Shown here: positions 32,222 through 43,122 of the stretch, piece after piece | Numbering within the stretch: the stretch's first letter is position 1 | Layout of the letters: every line of letters begins with the position of its first letter | Assembly (NCBI GenBank): GCA_002441085.1 | Contig: DJVF01000032.1 | Location: forward strand, 1 to 57,157 | From: Patescibacteria group bacterium UBA6263 | GTDB lineage: Bacteria; Patescibacteriota; Gracilibacteria; Absconditabacterales; Absconditicoccaceae | Direction: 5' to 3' | DNA: 57,157 nt | Notes under the pieces: model-generated | Told to the model about the DNA's origin: nothing | What the model saw: the letters and a program-made list of their open reading frames with translations, nothing else | Database searches by the model: none | Made by a program: the position numbers and the translations under genes

Positions 32222-33178
32222 ATGAAAAAATCATCTACCTTGTTTCTATTATCTCCAATTTTTGTTTTGCTTTTGCGAATCATTGTGAGTTTAATATTTT
32301 GGTTTTTATCAAATTCTGAGGTTTGAAATATGGCAATCATTTCTACCAAAGCTATACTCAATCTAGGTTTAGGCATATTGGGAATAATATCTATTATGCT
32401 ATTTATAGTTTGAATAGTCTTGGTCAATAAAAACAAAAATAGTATACTAAATTATAAAGAGATTATAAATTATTCACGACAGAAATCCAAAAAACATATG
32501 ACAAAATACTTGCTGTGATTTGCTATATTGATTATATTACAACTGCTATCTTCATATCTTGATGAGCTAAGCAAATTAAATCCAAATTTTTTGATCAGCA
32601 TATGATCTATTATAATAATGTTTTTGAATCGATGGATTATATTGTGACTTGCCAAAATATCTTTGAATGTAGTTTATGATAATAATTATAAAGTGTCAGA
32701 TTTGTTTTGCTGATGGAATAAAACATTTAAATATATAATCGCAAATATTATTACATGAATAATAACAGTAGTTTGATTAGTACTGTTTATAGTGCCATGA
32801 ATTATATGGTCTCTGAGACTATCTATGATATCATACATCATATTGCAAGACTGATTATGACCAATCCAAGCAATCAAAAAAAGTCGAAAAATTACCAAAG
32901 GACGCCTCTGAGATATCTTTATTATAAATATATTAGTCTGATTAATAAATATTTTATGACTCATTGCTTTGTTTGTATGATTACTTTGGACTATACCTCT
33001 TTATATAATAGCTAATGCCTATATCTATAAAAAAATAATAGACCATTGATCCAAGTTAGATACAACAGATAATAAAAATTCATCAAAGCCTATATCAATT
33101 CGCAAATCAGCATTCAAATCAGTAAGCAAAAAATCTATCAAAAAACCATCTCCCAAATCCAAACAAACTAAAAAATAA
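32222..33178 (+). CDS. Polytopic membrane protein, YciC/DUF975-like
   Basis: The 318-residue protein has about six hydrophobic helices (e.g. FVLLLRIIVSLIFWFL; LGLGILGIISIMLFIV; YIIANIITGIITVVG). The motif VLFIVPGIIWSLRLSMISYI, then GPIQAIKKSRKITKG is typical of the YciC / DUF975-type membrane family. The C-terminus is a charged Lys/Ser tail like that of TopA. Function is unknown in the family. It starts 52 nt after topA and ends 21 nt before the deaminase, so the three are likely co-transcribed. Confidence 0.75.
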
Positions 33179-33198
33179 TTTTTATAAAAAATTTACTA

Positions 33199-33669
33199 AT
33201 GGACAACAAAAAATATATGCAAGAAGCTATCAAACTTTCTGCTCAAAATTTGAAGATACAAAAATGATGACCTTTTGGAGCTGTAATAGTCAAAAATTTA
33301 AAGATTGTAGGTAAATGAAAAAATCAAGTCACCTCCAGTAATGATCCAACTGCTCATGCAGAAGTCCAAGCTATACGTGATGCTTGCAAAAGACTCAAAA
33401 CTTTTGATCTATCTGGATGCGTTATATATACTTCATGTGAACCTTGTCCCATGTGTTATAGTGCGATATATCGAGCTAGAATAGATAAAATATTTTATGC
33501 AAATACAGAGATAGATGCTGCCAAAATATGATTTGATGATGCTAAAATACGCAAAGATGTCAAAAAACATATAAGCAAAAAATATATTCCAACCAAACAG
33601 ATTCTTAGAGATCAAGCTATCAAAATATTTCAAAAACGAGATCAAAAAAAAGATAAAAAAATGTATTAG
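33199..33669 (+). CDS. Nucleoside/base deaminase (guanine deaminase-like)
   Basis: The 156-residue protein has the cytidine-deaminase-fold zinc motifs: THAEV-type core PTAHAEVQAIRDAC (His and catalytic Glu) and TSCEPCPMC (two Cys ligands). KGGPFGAVIVKN and a C-terminal DAAKIGFDDAKIRKD are typical of the bacterial guanine deaminase (GuaD) branch, while TadA, the tRNA A34 deaminase, lacks the latter part. The Gly of KGGPFG are TGA. Guanine deaminase makes xanthine from guanine and would serve purine salvage. It is followed by short repeats. Confidence 0.85.
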
Positions 33670-33770
33670 CTCTTAGCCTTTAGCTATTGGCTCTTAGCTA
33701 TTAGCTATTAGCCTTTGTGACTTAGCTTTAAATTTTTGCTAAGTACTAAGTGTTAAGAACTAATAACTAT
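33669..33770. repeat. Low-complexity repeat after the deaminase gene
   Basis: Copies of TTAGCTATTAGCTATTAGCC and similar CTTAGC/TTAGCC words run from 33669 to about 33725, followed by an inverted form (TGCTAAGTACTAAGTGTTAAG, to about 33770). Nothing coding is seen here. Confidence 0.55.
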
Positions 33771-33787
33771 TTATAATCCTAGTTCCT

Positions 33788-34789
33788 ATGTACCAAATTC
33801 GATATGAATATTTATCAAACGATTATCCTAGATTTCGCAATTACAAAATCTATGATGAAAATGAGATTCAGCATTATACTATGCATCTTGATCTTTTCCA
33901 AGCTGTAGAAAAGGCAAATGATTACCCCAAATACAATCATGTTTTTTTATTGGATGAAAGTAGATTTTCTTTTTTTAGATTTGATATATTCCAAGAATTC
34001 CAAGAAAAAGTTACATTGAAAGATGTTCAAGATATTATAGATGCCAAAATAAATTTAATCAAACAACAAAGAGAAGTCCCGGACGAAATAATATCTACTT
34101 ATATTGACACTATATATGTAGATGGAGATCAAAAAAAATTTGTAATATGAGAAAAGTGATCTATATTTTTTAGGCTTTATATAATATATATCCAAAAAGT
34201 ATCTTTGAATACTATAAATAGGATATATGGCAACGTATTAGAAAATAGGAATATAACTATCATGCCTCAATCTTTTTATACAACATTATTTCTTAGAAAC
34301 ACACTCAAAAAAGAAGATTTCAATCTTTTATATATAAATGAAAACTATTGCAAAGTCATCAAGATATCTCAATGATTTTATTCCAAAGTAGATTTTATAA
34401 ATCTATGAATGTGATCGCTTAGACAAATGTACAAAGATAATTGAATATCCCATTATTGGTACAAAGATTATGAGTCTATAGAATCCAATTCTTTGGCAAA
34501 ATCATTGGTCACAGATACTATCCAATTTTATTCTCAGACTTTTTGTAAGCGATTGAAAGATACTTGATTTACATGAAGTGATATGGTAATTATATCTCCT
34601 GTTGTCAAAAATAGCCATTTTATAGAGATATTAAATAATGAATACGGCAAATATAACAATAATTACATAGTTCCATTCCATCATTCTGATTCATTATCTA
34701 ATTTCAATAAAATATGGGATCCAGAAGATATGGACTTTTTGGTTTTTATAAATCAAAAAAAAGAGCAAATTTTTAATAAAAAATACTAA
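33788..34789 (+). CDS. Unrecognised 333-residue protein, possibly PilM/FtsA-like
   Basis: The N-terminal part (MYQIRYEYLSNDYPRFRNYK) is rich in aromatic and charged residues and holds no TGA for 120 codons. From residue ~180 strands and turns of the kind seen in actin-like ATPases appear (FNLLYINENYCKVIKISQGF; VDFINLGMGSLRQMY), and an IISPVVKNSHFIEI strand follows. No membrane segment is seen. The position directly before secD and near the prepilin peptidase would suit a PilM-like role, but the resemblance is weak. ATG 33788 is the first start. Confidence 0.6.
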
Positions 34790-34897
34790 TGCAATTATAC
34801 ATATATCCATTTAGCTACTATATATATTTATAATTATCCAATTATTTGATACTTATATATAAATAAACTTGAATAAAATACATAAATATATAAAGTG

Positions 34898-34927
34898 AAA
34901 TCCGTCATAAAGACAGATTTATTTTTT
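34898..34927 (+). terminator. Terminator-like hairpin before secD
   Basis: AAATC-GTC pairs with GAC-GATTT (AAATCCGTCATAAAGACAGATTT, one mismatch) followed by ATTTTTTG, 12 nt before the secD start. It may end transcription of the preceding gene or attenuate secD. Confidence 0.5.
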
Positions 34928-34938
34928 GTAATTCAAGA

Positions 34939-37152
34939 ATGAAATTAAGCAGAAGTCAGATTTTTATAATTCTATTTTTACTGTGATTATTCATGATATT
35001 TTTTGTATGAAGAGAATTTAATCCTCAGACATGAAAAAGATCACTTATAATTACTTCGGATTGAGTCAATCATTTTAGAAAATGACTTGATGTTTCAGGA
35101 TGAACCAAACTAGTTTATAAAATTTCTTATGAGAAATATGAAGAAATATACAAAGATCCACAAGAATTAAATAGTGTTAAAAAATTAATCGAAACTATAG
35201 TTTTGAAAAATATAGATAAAAGAATATCTAAATTGTGAGTAAGTGATTACAAAGCATATGTCCAAAATCTAAACGAACAGCAGTATATAGTAGTGGAAAT
35301 ATGATGAATAGCTGATCTTGATCAAGCCAAAGAAATTATATGAAAGACTGTAGAACTTGAATTTAGATTGCCAAATGAACAAGAACCTAATGAACAATTG
35401 ATTTTAGAGAGAAAACAAAAAACACAAACACTATTACAAGATATCCAAAACAATCCTGATAAAATGTTTGAGTTTGCTGACTGAAGATGAGCGGAAAATA
35501 TTTTTTATGGAAACTTTCCAGGTGCTTCACTATCACAACTTCCAGATATATATCAAAACAACGTAAAACTTTTAAATAGTATGGAGATATGAGAATTCTC
35601 ACAAATATTGGAATGAACTTATGCTAATATACAAAATCAAGACCAAAATGGCTTGATATCAAATAATGAGTTAAAGTGATTTTCATTTTTTCGCGTCTTA
35701 GACAAAAAGGTAGAAGAAAAGACGTTTATTGTTTGAGAAGATATCATACAAACAGCGAATACTTTATGATTAAAATATGATAAAATATTTTCAAAACAAG
35801 ATACTCAATTATCAAAAGATGAATATGAATATGTATGAAAAGATTTGATTTTTAATCTATGAGAAATTTGATCATGACAAAATGCCTATGATATCAAAGT
35901 TGTAGGAATTAGTAAAAAATCTTCTTTGTGACTTAGTGAATTAGAAATTAAAGAACTTGAAGATTCTTTTGACTTGGAAGTAGATTCTGTAGTAAAATCT
36001 ATAGATAAAAAATGATTTAACTTACAATCATGACACAAGCTTTTAAATGATGAGCGAATCTCTCAGTCAGATTTGTTAAAGATAGTTACAAATTTTGATT
36101 CTACACAAACAGGTAAAGTTCAAAAATACAATAGATTCGATACAACTTATGTGGTTTATATACGTGACCAAAAATCTCCACAAGAAAAATTGTATTCTAC
36201 AATCAAAGTTTTTGGGGTGAATAAAGATGAATTTGAAGATAGCTTAAAAAAAACAATTATATATGATATAGAGGATGTATTTGTACAAGATAGAGAGACT
36301 TGGAAAATTGCTATATGACCCAAAACCAATAGCGTATTAAATTGAGCGTATTTCAAGTTTGCAAACGTCAGTTCTTCACAAATGTGACAACCAGTAGTAT
36401 TGATAAACTTTGATGATGCTTGACAAGAAATATTTTGTGAAATTACAGAAGCAAATATAGGTAATCAGATGGCTATATTTGTATGATGATCATTACTTAC
36501 ATCTCCTACTATTCAATCTAAGATTTGTTGATGATGAGCTCAGATTGATTGACAGTTTACTTCAGAGTCTGCAAAAGAGTTGGTAAATTCATTAAATGAT
36601 TGAGCTTTGCCGGCGCCATTGATTTTGATGCAAGAAGAAAAAGTTAGTCCTACTTTGTGAGATAGTGCATTTACATGATCTTTGATAGCTACTGTAGTTT
36701 GAATAATAGCAATATACTTTTTGATGTTGTTTATGTACAAACCCAAAAAATCTTTGGTAGCATTATTTACACTGATTACGTTTATAGTCATATTAGCATG
36801 ATTATTGAAACTTATAGATTATGCTCTTTCATTGAGTGGTATAGCTGCGGTTGTATTGTCTCTTTGAATGGCAGTAGATGCCAATGTTTTGATATTTGAA
36901 AGGTTGCGTGAAGAGCTAAAAGAGTGAAAGTCTATATCTTCAGCTATAGATTTGGCTGTGTCTAGAAGTCGAAATGCTATTAGAGATTGACAAATCAGCA
37001 CATGATTGATAGCTTTGGTTTTGTTTTCTATGTGAATAAGTATATTCAAATGATTTGGATCTATGATGTTGGTAACTATTATTTTAACATTACTTGTGAA
37101 TGTTCCACTAACCAAAGAATTATTGAAAATATTTTATATAAAAAAACAATAA
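34939..37152 (+). CDS. secD: Protein translocase subunit SecD
   Basis: SecD with SecF pulls exported proteins through SecYEG using the proton gradient. The 737-residue protein has an N-terminal membrane helix (IFIILFLLGLFMIFFVG), the D1 motif KGLDVSGGTKLVYKI, a large outer domain with VELEFRLP, and a C-terminal block of about five helices including ALSLSGIAAVVLSLGMAVDA, then NVLIFERLREELKEGKS and FGSMMLVTIILTLLVNVP. It is longer than many SecD proteins because of a long periplasmic-type region (residues ~170-500). No secF follows; a small RNA gene and pilD-like gene come next. TGA codes many conserved Gly, e.g. in LSLGMAVDAN. Confidence 0.95.
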
Positions 37153-37158
37153 TTCGAC

Positions 37159-37186
37159 TTGAAATGTAATATAAATTTGCTATAAA
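37159..37186 (+). promoter_or_regulatory. Sigma-70-like promoter after secD
   Basis: TTGAAA (37159-37164) and TATAAA (37181-37186) are 16 nt apart. The predicted transcript begins near 37193 and meets a terminator at 37282-37312. Confidence 0.5.
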
Positions 37187-37192
37187 ATTACT

Positions 37193-37312
37193 TGTCCATA
37201 AAATTCTTTTTATTGGACGCAAATATATTAATTAGTTATATCGTCCACCACACGATAATAAACTAATAAAAACGATAGGAAAATAAAAGTCCAGCCGGGC
37301 TTTTATTTTTTT
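37193..37312 (+). ncRNA. Candidate small RNA of about 120 nt
   Basis: A short stretch without an ORF lies between its own promoter and a good terminator. It can fold into a long first hairpin (GTCCATAAAA pairing with TTTTATTGGAC, one bulge), a small second one (ATCGT/ACGAT around CCACCAC) and the terminator. I recognise no known RNA family. The unpaired CCACCAC loop could be an interaction site (inference). Confidence 0.45.
37282..37312 (+). terminator. Rho-independent terminator
   Basis: ATAAAAGTCC pairs with GGGCTTTTAT around AGCC and runs into seven T. It lies about 105 nt before the prepilin peptidase gene. Confidence 0.8.
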
Positions 37313-37417
37313 ACTTTCAAATTTTAAAAGATTGAAACGCCAAATCTAATAACTAATATATATATAATTTATTTCCATTTTTTTATTAAATATATTTTTA
37401 TTGTTTTATAAACCAAC

Positions 37418-38299
37418 ATGATAATAGTTTTTGTATTTATTATTGGATTGATATTTTGATCTTTTGGATCTGTTTTGATTAGTAGGTTATCCTCAAATAA
37501 ATTTGAAAAGAAGCAGTTCAAATCTATTGTGATTTGACGTTCTCACTGTCCCAAATGCAAAAAAATATTGTGAATAGAGAATCTAATTCCACTACTCAGT
37601 TTTATACTACAAAAGTGAAAATGTAGTTATTGCTCCCAAAAAATCTCTACATTTTATCCTATTATAGAATTGTTATCTTGATTGGTGTTTTTGATTACAT
37701 ATTTGATATTTCCTCATACAAATTATTTTTTATTATGATTTTGGTTAATTATCAATTGGATATTACTTTTAATTATGATATATGATTTTAAAAAATATGA
37801 ATTGCATTTACCTATTTGGTCTATGTGAGTAGTGGTATCTCTCTTGCCGCAATTTTTTAATATTATATGAGATTATCAAATTGCATTCTGGTCATCTATT
37901 TGATTATTTGCAAGCTTTGTTACTATTTATTTTTGATCCAAAGCATATATCAAGTATAGATATAAAAAAGATTTTGAATGAATCTGATTTGGCGATGTGA
38001 TATTAGCTTTCTTTTTGTGAACTTTATTTCCATTTATATTTCAATTCAATAATATAACGTTTGATGCATTTAATTTAACTCAGATTATTCTGGTATTTAT
38101 ATTTATTAGTGCTGTTGTATGAATACTTATACGATCCATAAAAATATTTATCAAAAAAAATGACAGTATATCCAAAAGTATTTCTAAAAAATTAAATATT
38201 TTGGAATCCAATGTAATACCATTTTTGCCAGCTATGATAATTTGATATTGGATCATGCTTTTTTATTCAGATTTTATTTTAAATTTATTATTTAGATAA
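37418..38299 (+). CDS. Prepilin peptidase (A24 family, PilD-like)
   Basis: This membrane aspartic peptidase cleaves and may N-methylate type IV prepilins. The 293-residue protein has the start LIFGSFGSVLISRL, the zinc-binding pairs CPKC and CSYC in the cytoplasmic loop, FYPIIELLSG, and the two catalytic Asp regions: MIYDFKKYELHLPIW and GIGFGDVILAFFLG (GxGD motif, Gly partly TGA). About seven membrane helices can be placed. The length is slightly above the usual ~270. It implies type IV pili or pseudopili in the organism. Its stop overlaps the start of the next gene (TAATG). Confidence 0.95.
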
Positions 38300-39216
38300 T
38301 GTGGGAAAGTTTTATGAGCACAAAGTTTAGAGTTAGAACAATACTTTCAGTCTCTTTGAGTATATTGTTTTATATTATGACAATCTATTCTTTATTTTTT
38401 CTAAAGGATGTTTTTCAGTCATTATTATTTTTATTTTTATTTTTCATCTCCTTTCATTTCTTTTTTGTAGAAGCTCAAAAATACAAAAACAAATACTTTG
38501 TTCTGATAGCTATTGTTTTGACTATTGTAGGATCTATTATCATATGATTTGATATACGACAATATATAGCGTCATTATTTGTATTAAACCTAGGTATAAT
38601 AGCTCTTATATTGAGTATACAGTGACCATTAAACAAAACACTTAGTTTCAATAGTTTGAATTATTTTACTGTATGATGATATATATTTACAGTTTTTACT
38701 ACTATTACTTATAGCTTGGTCTTGATTGGGATGTATAGTCAATTCCCATTTAACTGCCAAAATCTATCACAAGCTTCTAGTAATGTAGTAGATTTTTTTA
38801 CAAATCCATTTAAGATTTGAATAGAAAAAGCGAATCAAATAAAAAATGATTCAGCCTCTTTTTTTAGTGCTAATTGGTGATCTGTATTATCCAAAAAAAC
38901 TCAAATAAACTGAGATTCTAAAATTACTACTATAATCAATGATTCCAAAGAGCAGATGATAGGACAGCTTTTCAAAGACAACACCTCAGTAAATATGTGA
39001 ATATGTGATTATATACTCTGACAAATCAATGATAGATATAATAAGCCAGTTTTTCAATTTTCATTGATATTGTTGATGTATTTATTATTCTATCCTTTCC
39101 TTAGGATTATATATTGGCTCATGAGTATTATTTCGATACTGCTATTCAAGTCTCTATTGTGACTCAAAGTATATAAGATCCAAAAGGTTATGAAAGAAGT
39201 CGAAGAAATAAAATAA
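38299..39216 (+). CDS. Unrecognised 305-residue polytopic membrane protein
   Basis: The protein has about six hydrophobic helices (VRTILSVSLSILFYIMTI; LFLFLFFISFHFFFVEA; YFVLIAIVLTIVGSIII; FTVFTTITYSLVLIGM; FSLILLMYLLFYPFL; MSIISILLFKSLLG) and an exposed loop with two Cys (FNCQNL; MGICDY) between the fourth and fifth. Start ATG 38299 overlaps the TAA of the prepilin peptidase gene, so the two are translationally coupled. An internal ATG at codon 6 is possible. A role with pilus assembly is suggested only by the coupling. Confidence 0.75.
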
Positions 39217-39228
39217 AAACCAAAATAT

Positions 39229-39465
39229 ATGAGAACAGTATTTGAACTAGTTATTGTTTCTGCTATAGCAATTACATATTATTGCATACGCTCATTTTAT
39301 TATAATTATAGTGAGGTACCAAAAGATGATTTTTGGAAAGTCATAGCAGTATTGATAATGCTTATAGTGTTGTGTCTGTTTATGATATTTACATATTATA
39401 AGTATTATCTAAAAGAATCTGATAAGTCTCCCTGATTGTGTATTCATAGTCAGGCTTTTTTATAA
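39229..39465 (+). CDS. Small two-helix membrane protein that reads into a terminator
   Basis: The protein has two hydrophobic helices (VFELVIVSAIAITYYCI; VIAVLIMLIVLCLFMIFTYY) around a charged loop and a C-terminal KESDKSP. In table 25 the following TGA is Gly and ten more codons (LCIHSQAFL after the Gly) follow before TAA. Those codons are the terminator hairpin at 39430-39461. Whether translation stops at this TGA cannot be decided from the sequence. It lies 12 nt after the preceding gene. Confidence 0.65.
39430..39461 (+). terminator. Terminator overlapping the 3' end of a gene
   Basis: CCTGATTGTG pairs with CATAGTCAGG (some G-U pairs) and runs into six T. It ends the operon that starts at the prepilin peptidase. 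Confidence 0.7.
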
Positions 39466-39541
39466 ATTAGTTGAAAGATAAAGACCAAAACATAAAATAC
39501 CACAATAAAAATATATCCAATTTATTATTTAAATAAATATT

Positions 39542-41272
39542 ATGGTTAAACTTGTTGCTCCATGATGATCTCATCACAAAGCTATAGTAGCGGCTCAATA
39601 CTGAGCAGATGAGATTTATGTCTGAGTGCCGTTTACTTCACTCAGGATGAGGCAAAATAAGATCCATTGATTTGAAGAATTAAAAACAACTATACAAGAT
39701 ATTCATTGATTGGGCAAGAGAGCACTCCTCACAATGAATATTTTTCCTAGAAACAATGATATCAAAATATTTGAATCTGCTGTAGAAAAAATTTCAGATG
39801 TAGGCGCAGACGCTATTATTTTTTCTGATCCATGAACATTCAAAATCATCAGAAAATATTTGCCCAATACCGACTTGCATCTAAGTACTCAGACTTCGAC
39901 CATGAATTACGGTGCTGTTCAATTTCGATATGATCTGTGAGTCAAAAGAATAGTACTAGCTAGAGAATTGCATATCGATGAAATCAAAGATATCAAAACT
40001 AAAGTTCCAAACATGGAATTAGAAGTTTTTGTCCACTGAGCAATGTGTATGTCATATTCTGGTCGTTGTTTACTTGGCGATTATATGTCTGGTAGACCAG
40101 GGAACAAATGAGAATGTTCTCATGCTTGTAGATTCAAATACAAAGTACGACTAGAAGAAGAACGTAGGCCAGGCAAGTTGTTCCAACTCCAGTGAGACGA
40201 ATCAGGTACTCATATAATGTCATCCAAAGACCTTTGTGTGATAGATAATTTAGCTCAAATATTGCCATATGTAGATGCTCTCAAAATAGAATGAAGATCC
40301 AAATCACAGTTTTATGTATGATCTATTGTCAAATCATATAGGCATGCAATTGACTGTATTTTGCAAAATCAAAAGTCTGATCCTAATATTATCAATTTAG
40401 TAAATGTAGTTCCCCATAGACAATATCGAAATGGTTTTCTTTTAAACAAAATGCAAGACTATCCCGAAGGTGAGGAAATATCAGAAGATAAAATACAGAG
40501 GATATCAGATGATCTAATACAAAAAAAAACAGAAGATGATATAACATTTGATATTATATGATCTGCTATGCACGTACATAATGAATTATGACCAGCATTA
40601 TTAGAAAAAACATATAAAAAATGATTAAAACATGAATTAGAAAAAAAATGATATAAAGTAAACGAAGAAACTAAAATTGATTATAAAATAGATAATAATA
40701 TTGTTTGAAAATGATATATAGATTTGATAATTAACGATGTTGTTGCATTGGAACTAAAGTCAACAAAATTTACAAAATGAGATTATTATAAACAACTAAG
40801 ATCTTATATTCAAAAGAACGATACTATAAAAGTTTGATTATTGCTGAATTTTTATAATAAAAAACTAGATTATAAAAGATTAGACAAATGATTTCAATAT
40901 AATAATTCGACATCATCAGCACAAATCGTCTGACATCATCAGCACAAATCATCTGACATTATCAGCACAAATCGTCTGACATCAACTACTCTAGACAGTG
41001 CAGGGCCTTTATTTAATCGTAATTATTTTGGTACATTTACAGATCAATTTATAGAATATAATTGAAAAAAATATTTTCAAATAGACCCCAAAGAAGTAAT
41101 CACTAGATGAATGAAAATCAAATTTATATCACCAGACGCTATGTGAGAACTTACAATTATAGATATATTAAATTCCAAGTGAAAAGAATTGGGAAAGGCT
41201 ACATGTAATACGCCAGATATTTATATACTTACCGACCAACAACTTTCTGGTCGAGAAATTTTATATGAATAA
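39542..41272 (+). CDS. U32-family peptidase interrupted in frame by a GxxExxY nuclease-like domain
   Basis: The N-terminal ~310 residues are a U32 protein (related to RlhA/YegQ/TrhP enzymes that act on RNA or tRNA): KLVAPGGSHHKAIVAAQYGA, STQTSTMNYGAVQF, the signature VFVHGAMCMSYSGRCLLGDY, KGECSHACRF and VVPHRQYRNGFLL. After PEGEE, residues ~312-481 are foreign: DDITFDIIGSAMHVHNELGP followed by ALLEKTYKKGLKHEL, GYIDLIIND and VALELKST, the pattern of GxxExxY proteins (PD-(D/E)xK-like; the family's first Gly is Ala here), ended by three 23-bp repeats. The U32 sequence then resumes at TTLDSAGPLFNRNYFGTF through the C-terminal domain. The frame stays open throughout. Confidence 0.9.
40909..40977 (+). 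repeat. Three 23-bp tandem repeats at the end of the GxxExxY insertion
   Basis: Units at 40909, 40932 and 40955 read GACATCATCAGCACAAATCG followed by TCT, with one or two changes; a partial fourth follows. As 23 is not a multiple of three each copy gives a different peptide, but the three together (69 nt) keep the frame. Confidence 0.9.
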
Positions 41273-41284
41273 AACATTATAGAA

Positions 41285-42589
41285 TTATTTTTTTCTCAAA
41301 ATAAATTTTTTAAATAACTGCCTAAAAGAAAAGCCAAACAACAATGCTCCAATTACAATAAATGCAATTTTGACAGAAAAAATACTAGATACTATACCAA
41401 AAATAATAGCTCCTGCTACATCTCCAAGCCTTCACATAAATTGTTCTGCTCATGTAATAGATCATATTATTTTTTTGTTTCAATCTTCTGATGTCAAAGA
41501 TGAAATAACTGGTCTAATAATAGCTAGACACATAGATATTCCCAAAGATATTATCACTATAGCCAAAAATCAATGCATAAATCCCAATATTCAATATAGA
41601 AATGATATAATCAATAGCACAAACAAAATAAATCATCTTTTATTGAATTTATCACTAATTCCACCCAAGACCAAATCTATAATATATGGGACACGCATTA
41701 TAGCAAAAATAATAGCAATTTCTGCTAATGAGAGATTGTTTTGAAATGATATTATTGGTATAAAAAGAAATCATATATAATTTAACGCTCCAAATAAAAA
41801 CTCAAATTTCAATCCAGAAAAAACAGAATTGCTAGATGTTTTTAAATCATTTCGAGTGTCTTTGAATGATTGTAAAGAAAAAACTCCTCTAACAAATTGG
41901 CGCAAAAAAGACTGTTTCAAAAATATGTGTAATTTTTTTCTTTTTCTTATATCTGGTAGATGTCTGTCTGTAAAAAATGAAATGATAGCAAACAATGCTA
42001 TAAACAAAAAAACATATTTGAGATCTATCAGATTTATAAAACTTACTGATATCAATGCTCATACTACATAAGCAAAATTTAAAGAAGAAAAAAACAATCC
42101 AAAAGCTCATCATGAATGGTTTTTGTTTATCCAATGACGCAGATAAGAATTGAATGTCGTAAACAATGTGGCTGATGCAAATCAGTTAAAAATCACAGCA
42201 ACAATCAATATAGCTATAGACCCAAATAATCCAGCAAAAAAATATAATATTCATGCTATTGCAAAAAAGAATTTGCTTAGAAAAATAATAGATTTTATAT
42301 CTGCATGATCATTGAGTTTTCATATAGGAATTGTAAAAAATAGTCTGATAAACGATACCAATCATCATACCATAGCTACCCAAAATATATTATCTAATAT
42401 AGTTTTTACATACAAAGAAAAAAATGTATCAGCTCACAATCCTCGTCACAATACAAACAAAAAAGATGATAATGATATAATCCTTACAGATATAGGTATC
42501 GAAAAAAAATTCTTTTTGACTACATCAAAAAGTCATTTCTGGTCTAGAGCGTCTCTGAGATCGTACATATAATTATGTTTGGTATCCAT
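41285..42589 (-). CDS. Major facilitator superfamily transporter
   Basis: The 434-residue membrane protein has about twelve helices. N-terminal features: SVRIISLSSFLFVLGRGLGA, then FWVAMVGGLVSFIRLFFTIP and IGKLNDHAD (the loop 2-3 motif, G..ND..D). A mid-protein basic loop (TDRHLPDIRKRKKLHIFLKQ) separates the halves; the second half repeats the pattern with RVPYIIDLVLGGISDKFNKR. The substrate cannot be told. Many helix glycines are TGA. The start is ATG 42589. It lies 12 nt from the convergent U32 gene stop. Confidence 0.85.
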
Positions 42590-42652
42590 ATATATTTTCA
42601 AGCTCTAAAAATAATTTATATAATTTATTATAGTGAGATTTTTTTTTAAGTC

Positions 42653-42684
42653 AAAAAAACTTGGATATTATATCCAAGTTTTTA
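42653..42684 (-). terminator. Rho-independent terminator
   Basis: AACTTGGATA pairs with TATCCAAGTT, with an A run on the left that is a T run on the minus strand. It ends the gene at 42704-43048. Confidence 0.85.
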
Positions 42685-42703
42685 TGCTATATGACCAAAA
42701 TAT

Positions 42704-43048
42704 TTATTTTTTCATACTTGTATTTCTTTTGAGTTTGGTTCTAGTCCATCCAGAAAGAGCAACAGATACCATTTCAGATCATCCAGATGGCGTCCTAATA
42801 TATCTATATCCATCAGGATCTGTCCTGAGTCTAGTCTCTCGACAAATTTTTCTTCATCTCAAAAACCAACTATAAGTAGCTCATCTTGGATTGGTATAAA
42901 TTCAAACTATACCCAATTCTTTTGCTTCTTCTATGTCTAGTTTTCTTTTGGGATATTCAAATCTTTTGGAGCCCTTTAGTCTTGCAGCTTGTTTTTGTTG
43001 TTGAGATTTCTTTTTTGCAATTCATTGTTTATTGGTTCTTGAAGCCAT
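42704..43048 (-). CDS. Unrecognised basic 114-residue protein
   Basis: The protein starts MASRTNKQGIAKKKSQQQKQ, is very basic, has no membrane segment and has a middle YTNPRGATYSWFLRGRKI. The end ALSGWTRTKLKRNTSMKK is also basic. It could bind nucleic acid or a ribosome, which is inference from charge only. A terminator lies 20 nt after the stop. Six TGA codons lie in frame. Confidence 0.6.
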
Positions 43049-43122
43049 TTATCTTTGATTAAAATATTAAACAGTACAACACATGATAACTAAAAGCTTA
43101 TAAAATTCAATATTTTTCAATT

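Noticed and set aside
33669..33770. CRISPR array in the TTAGC repeats
   Set aside because: Units are short and irregular, without spacers of equal length, and no cas gene is near.
37190..37312. A 4.5S/SRP RNA or tmRNA
   Set aside because: The candidate lacks the conserved SRP tetraloop region and is far too short for tmRNA.
40909..40977. CRISPR-like repeats in the U32 gene
   Set aside because: The 23-bp units are directly adjacent without spacers and lie in an open frame.
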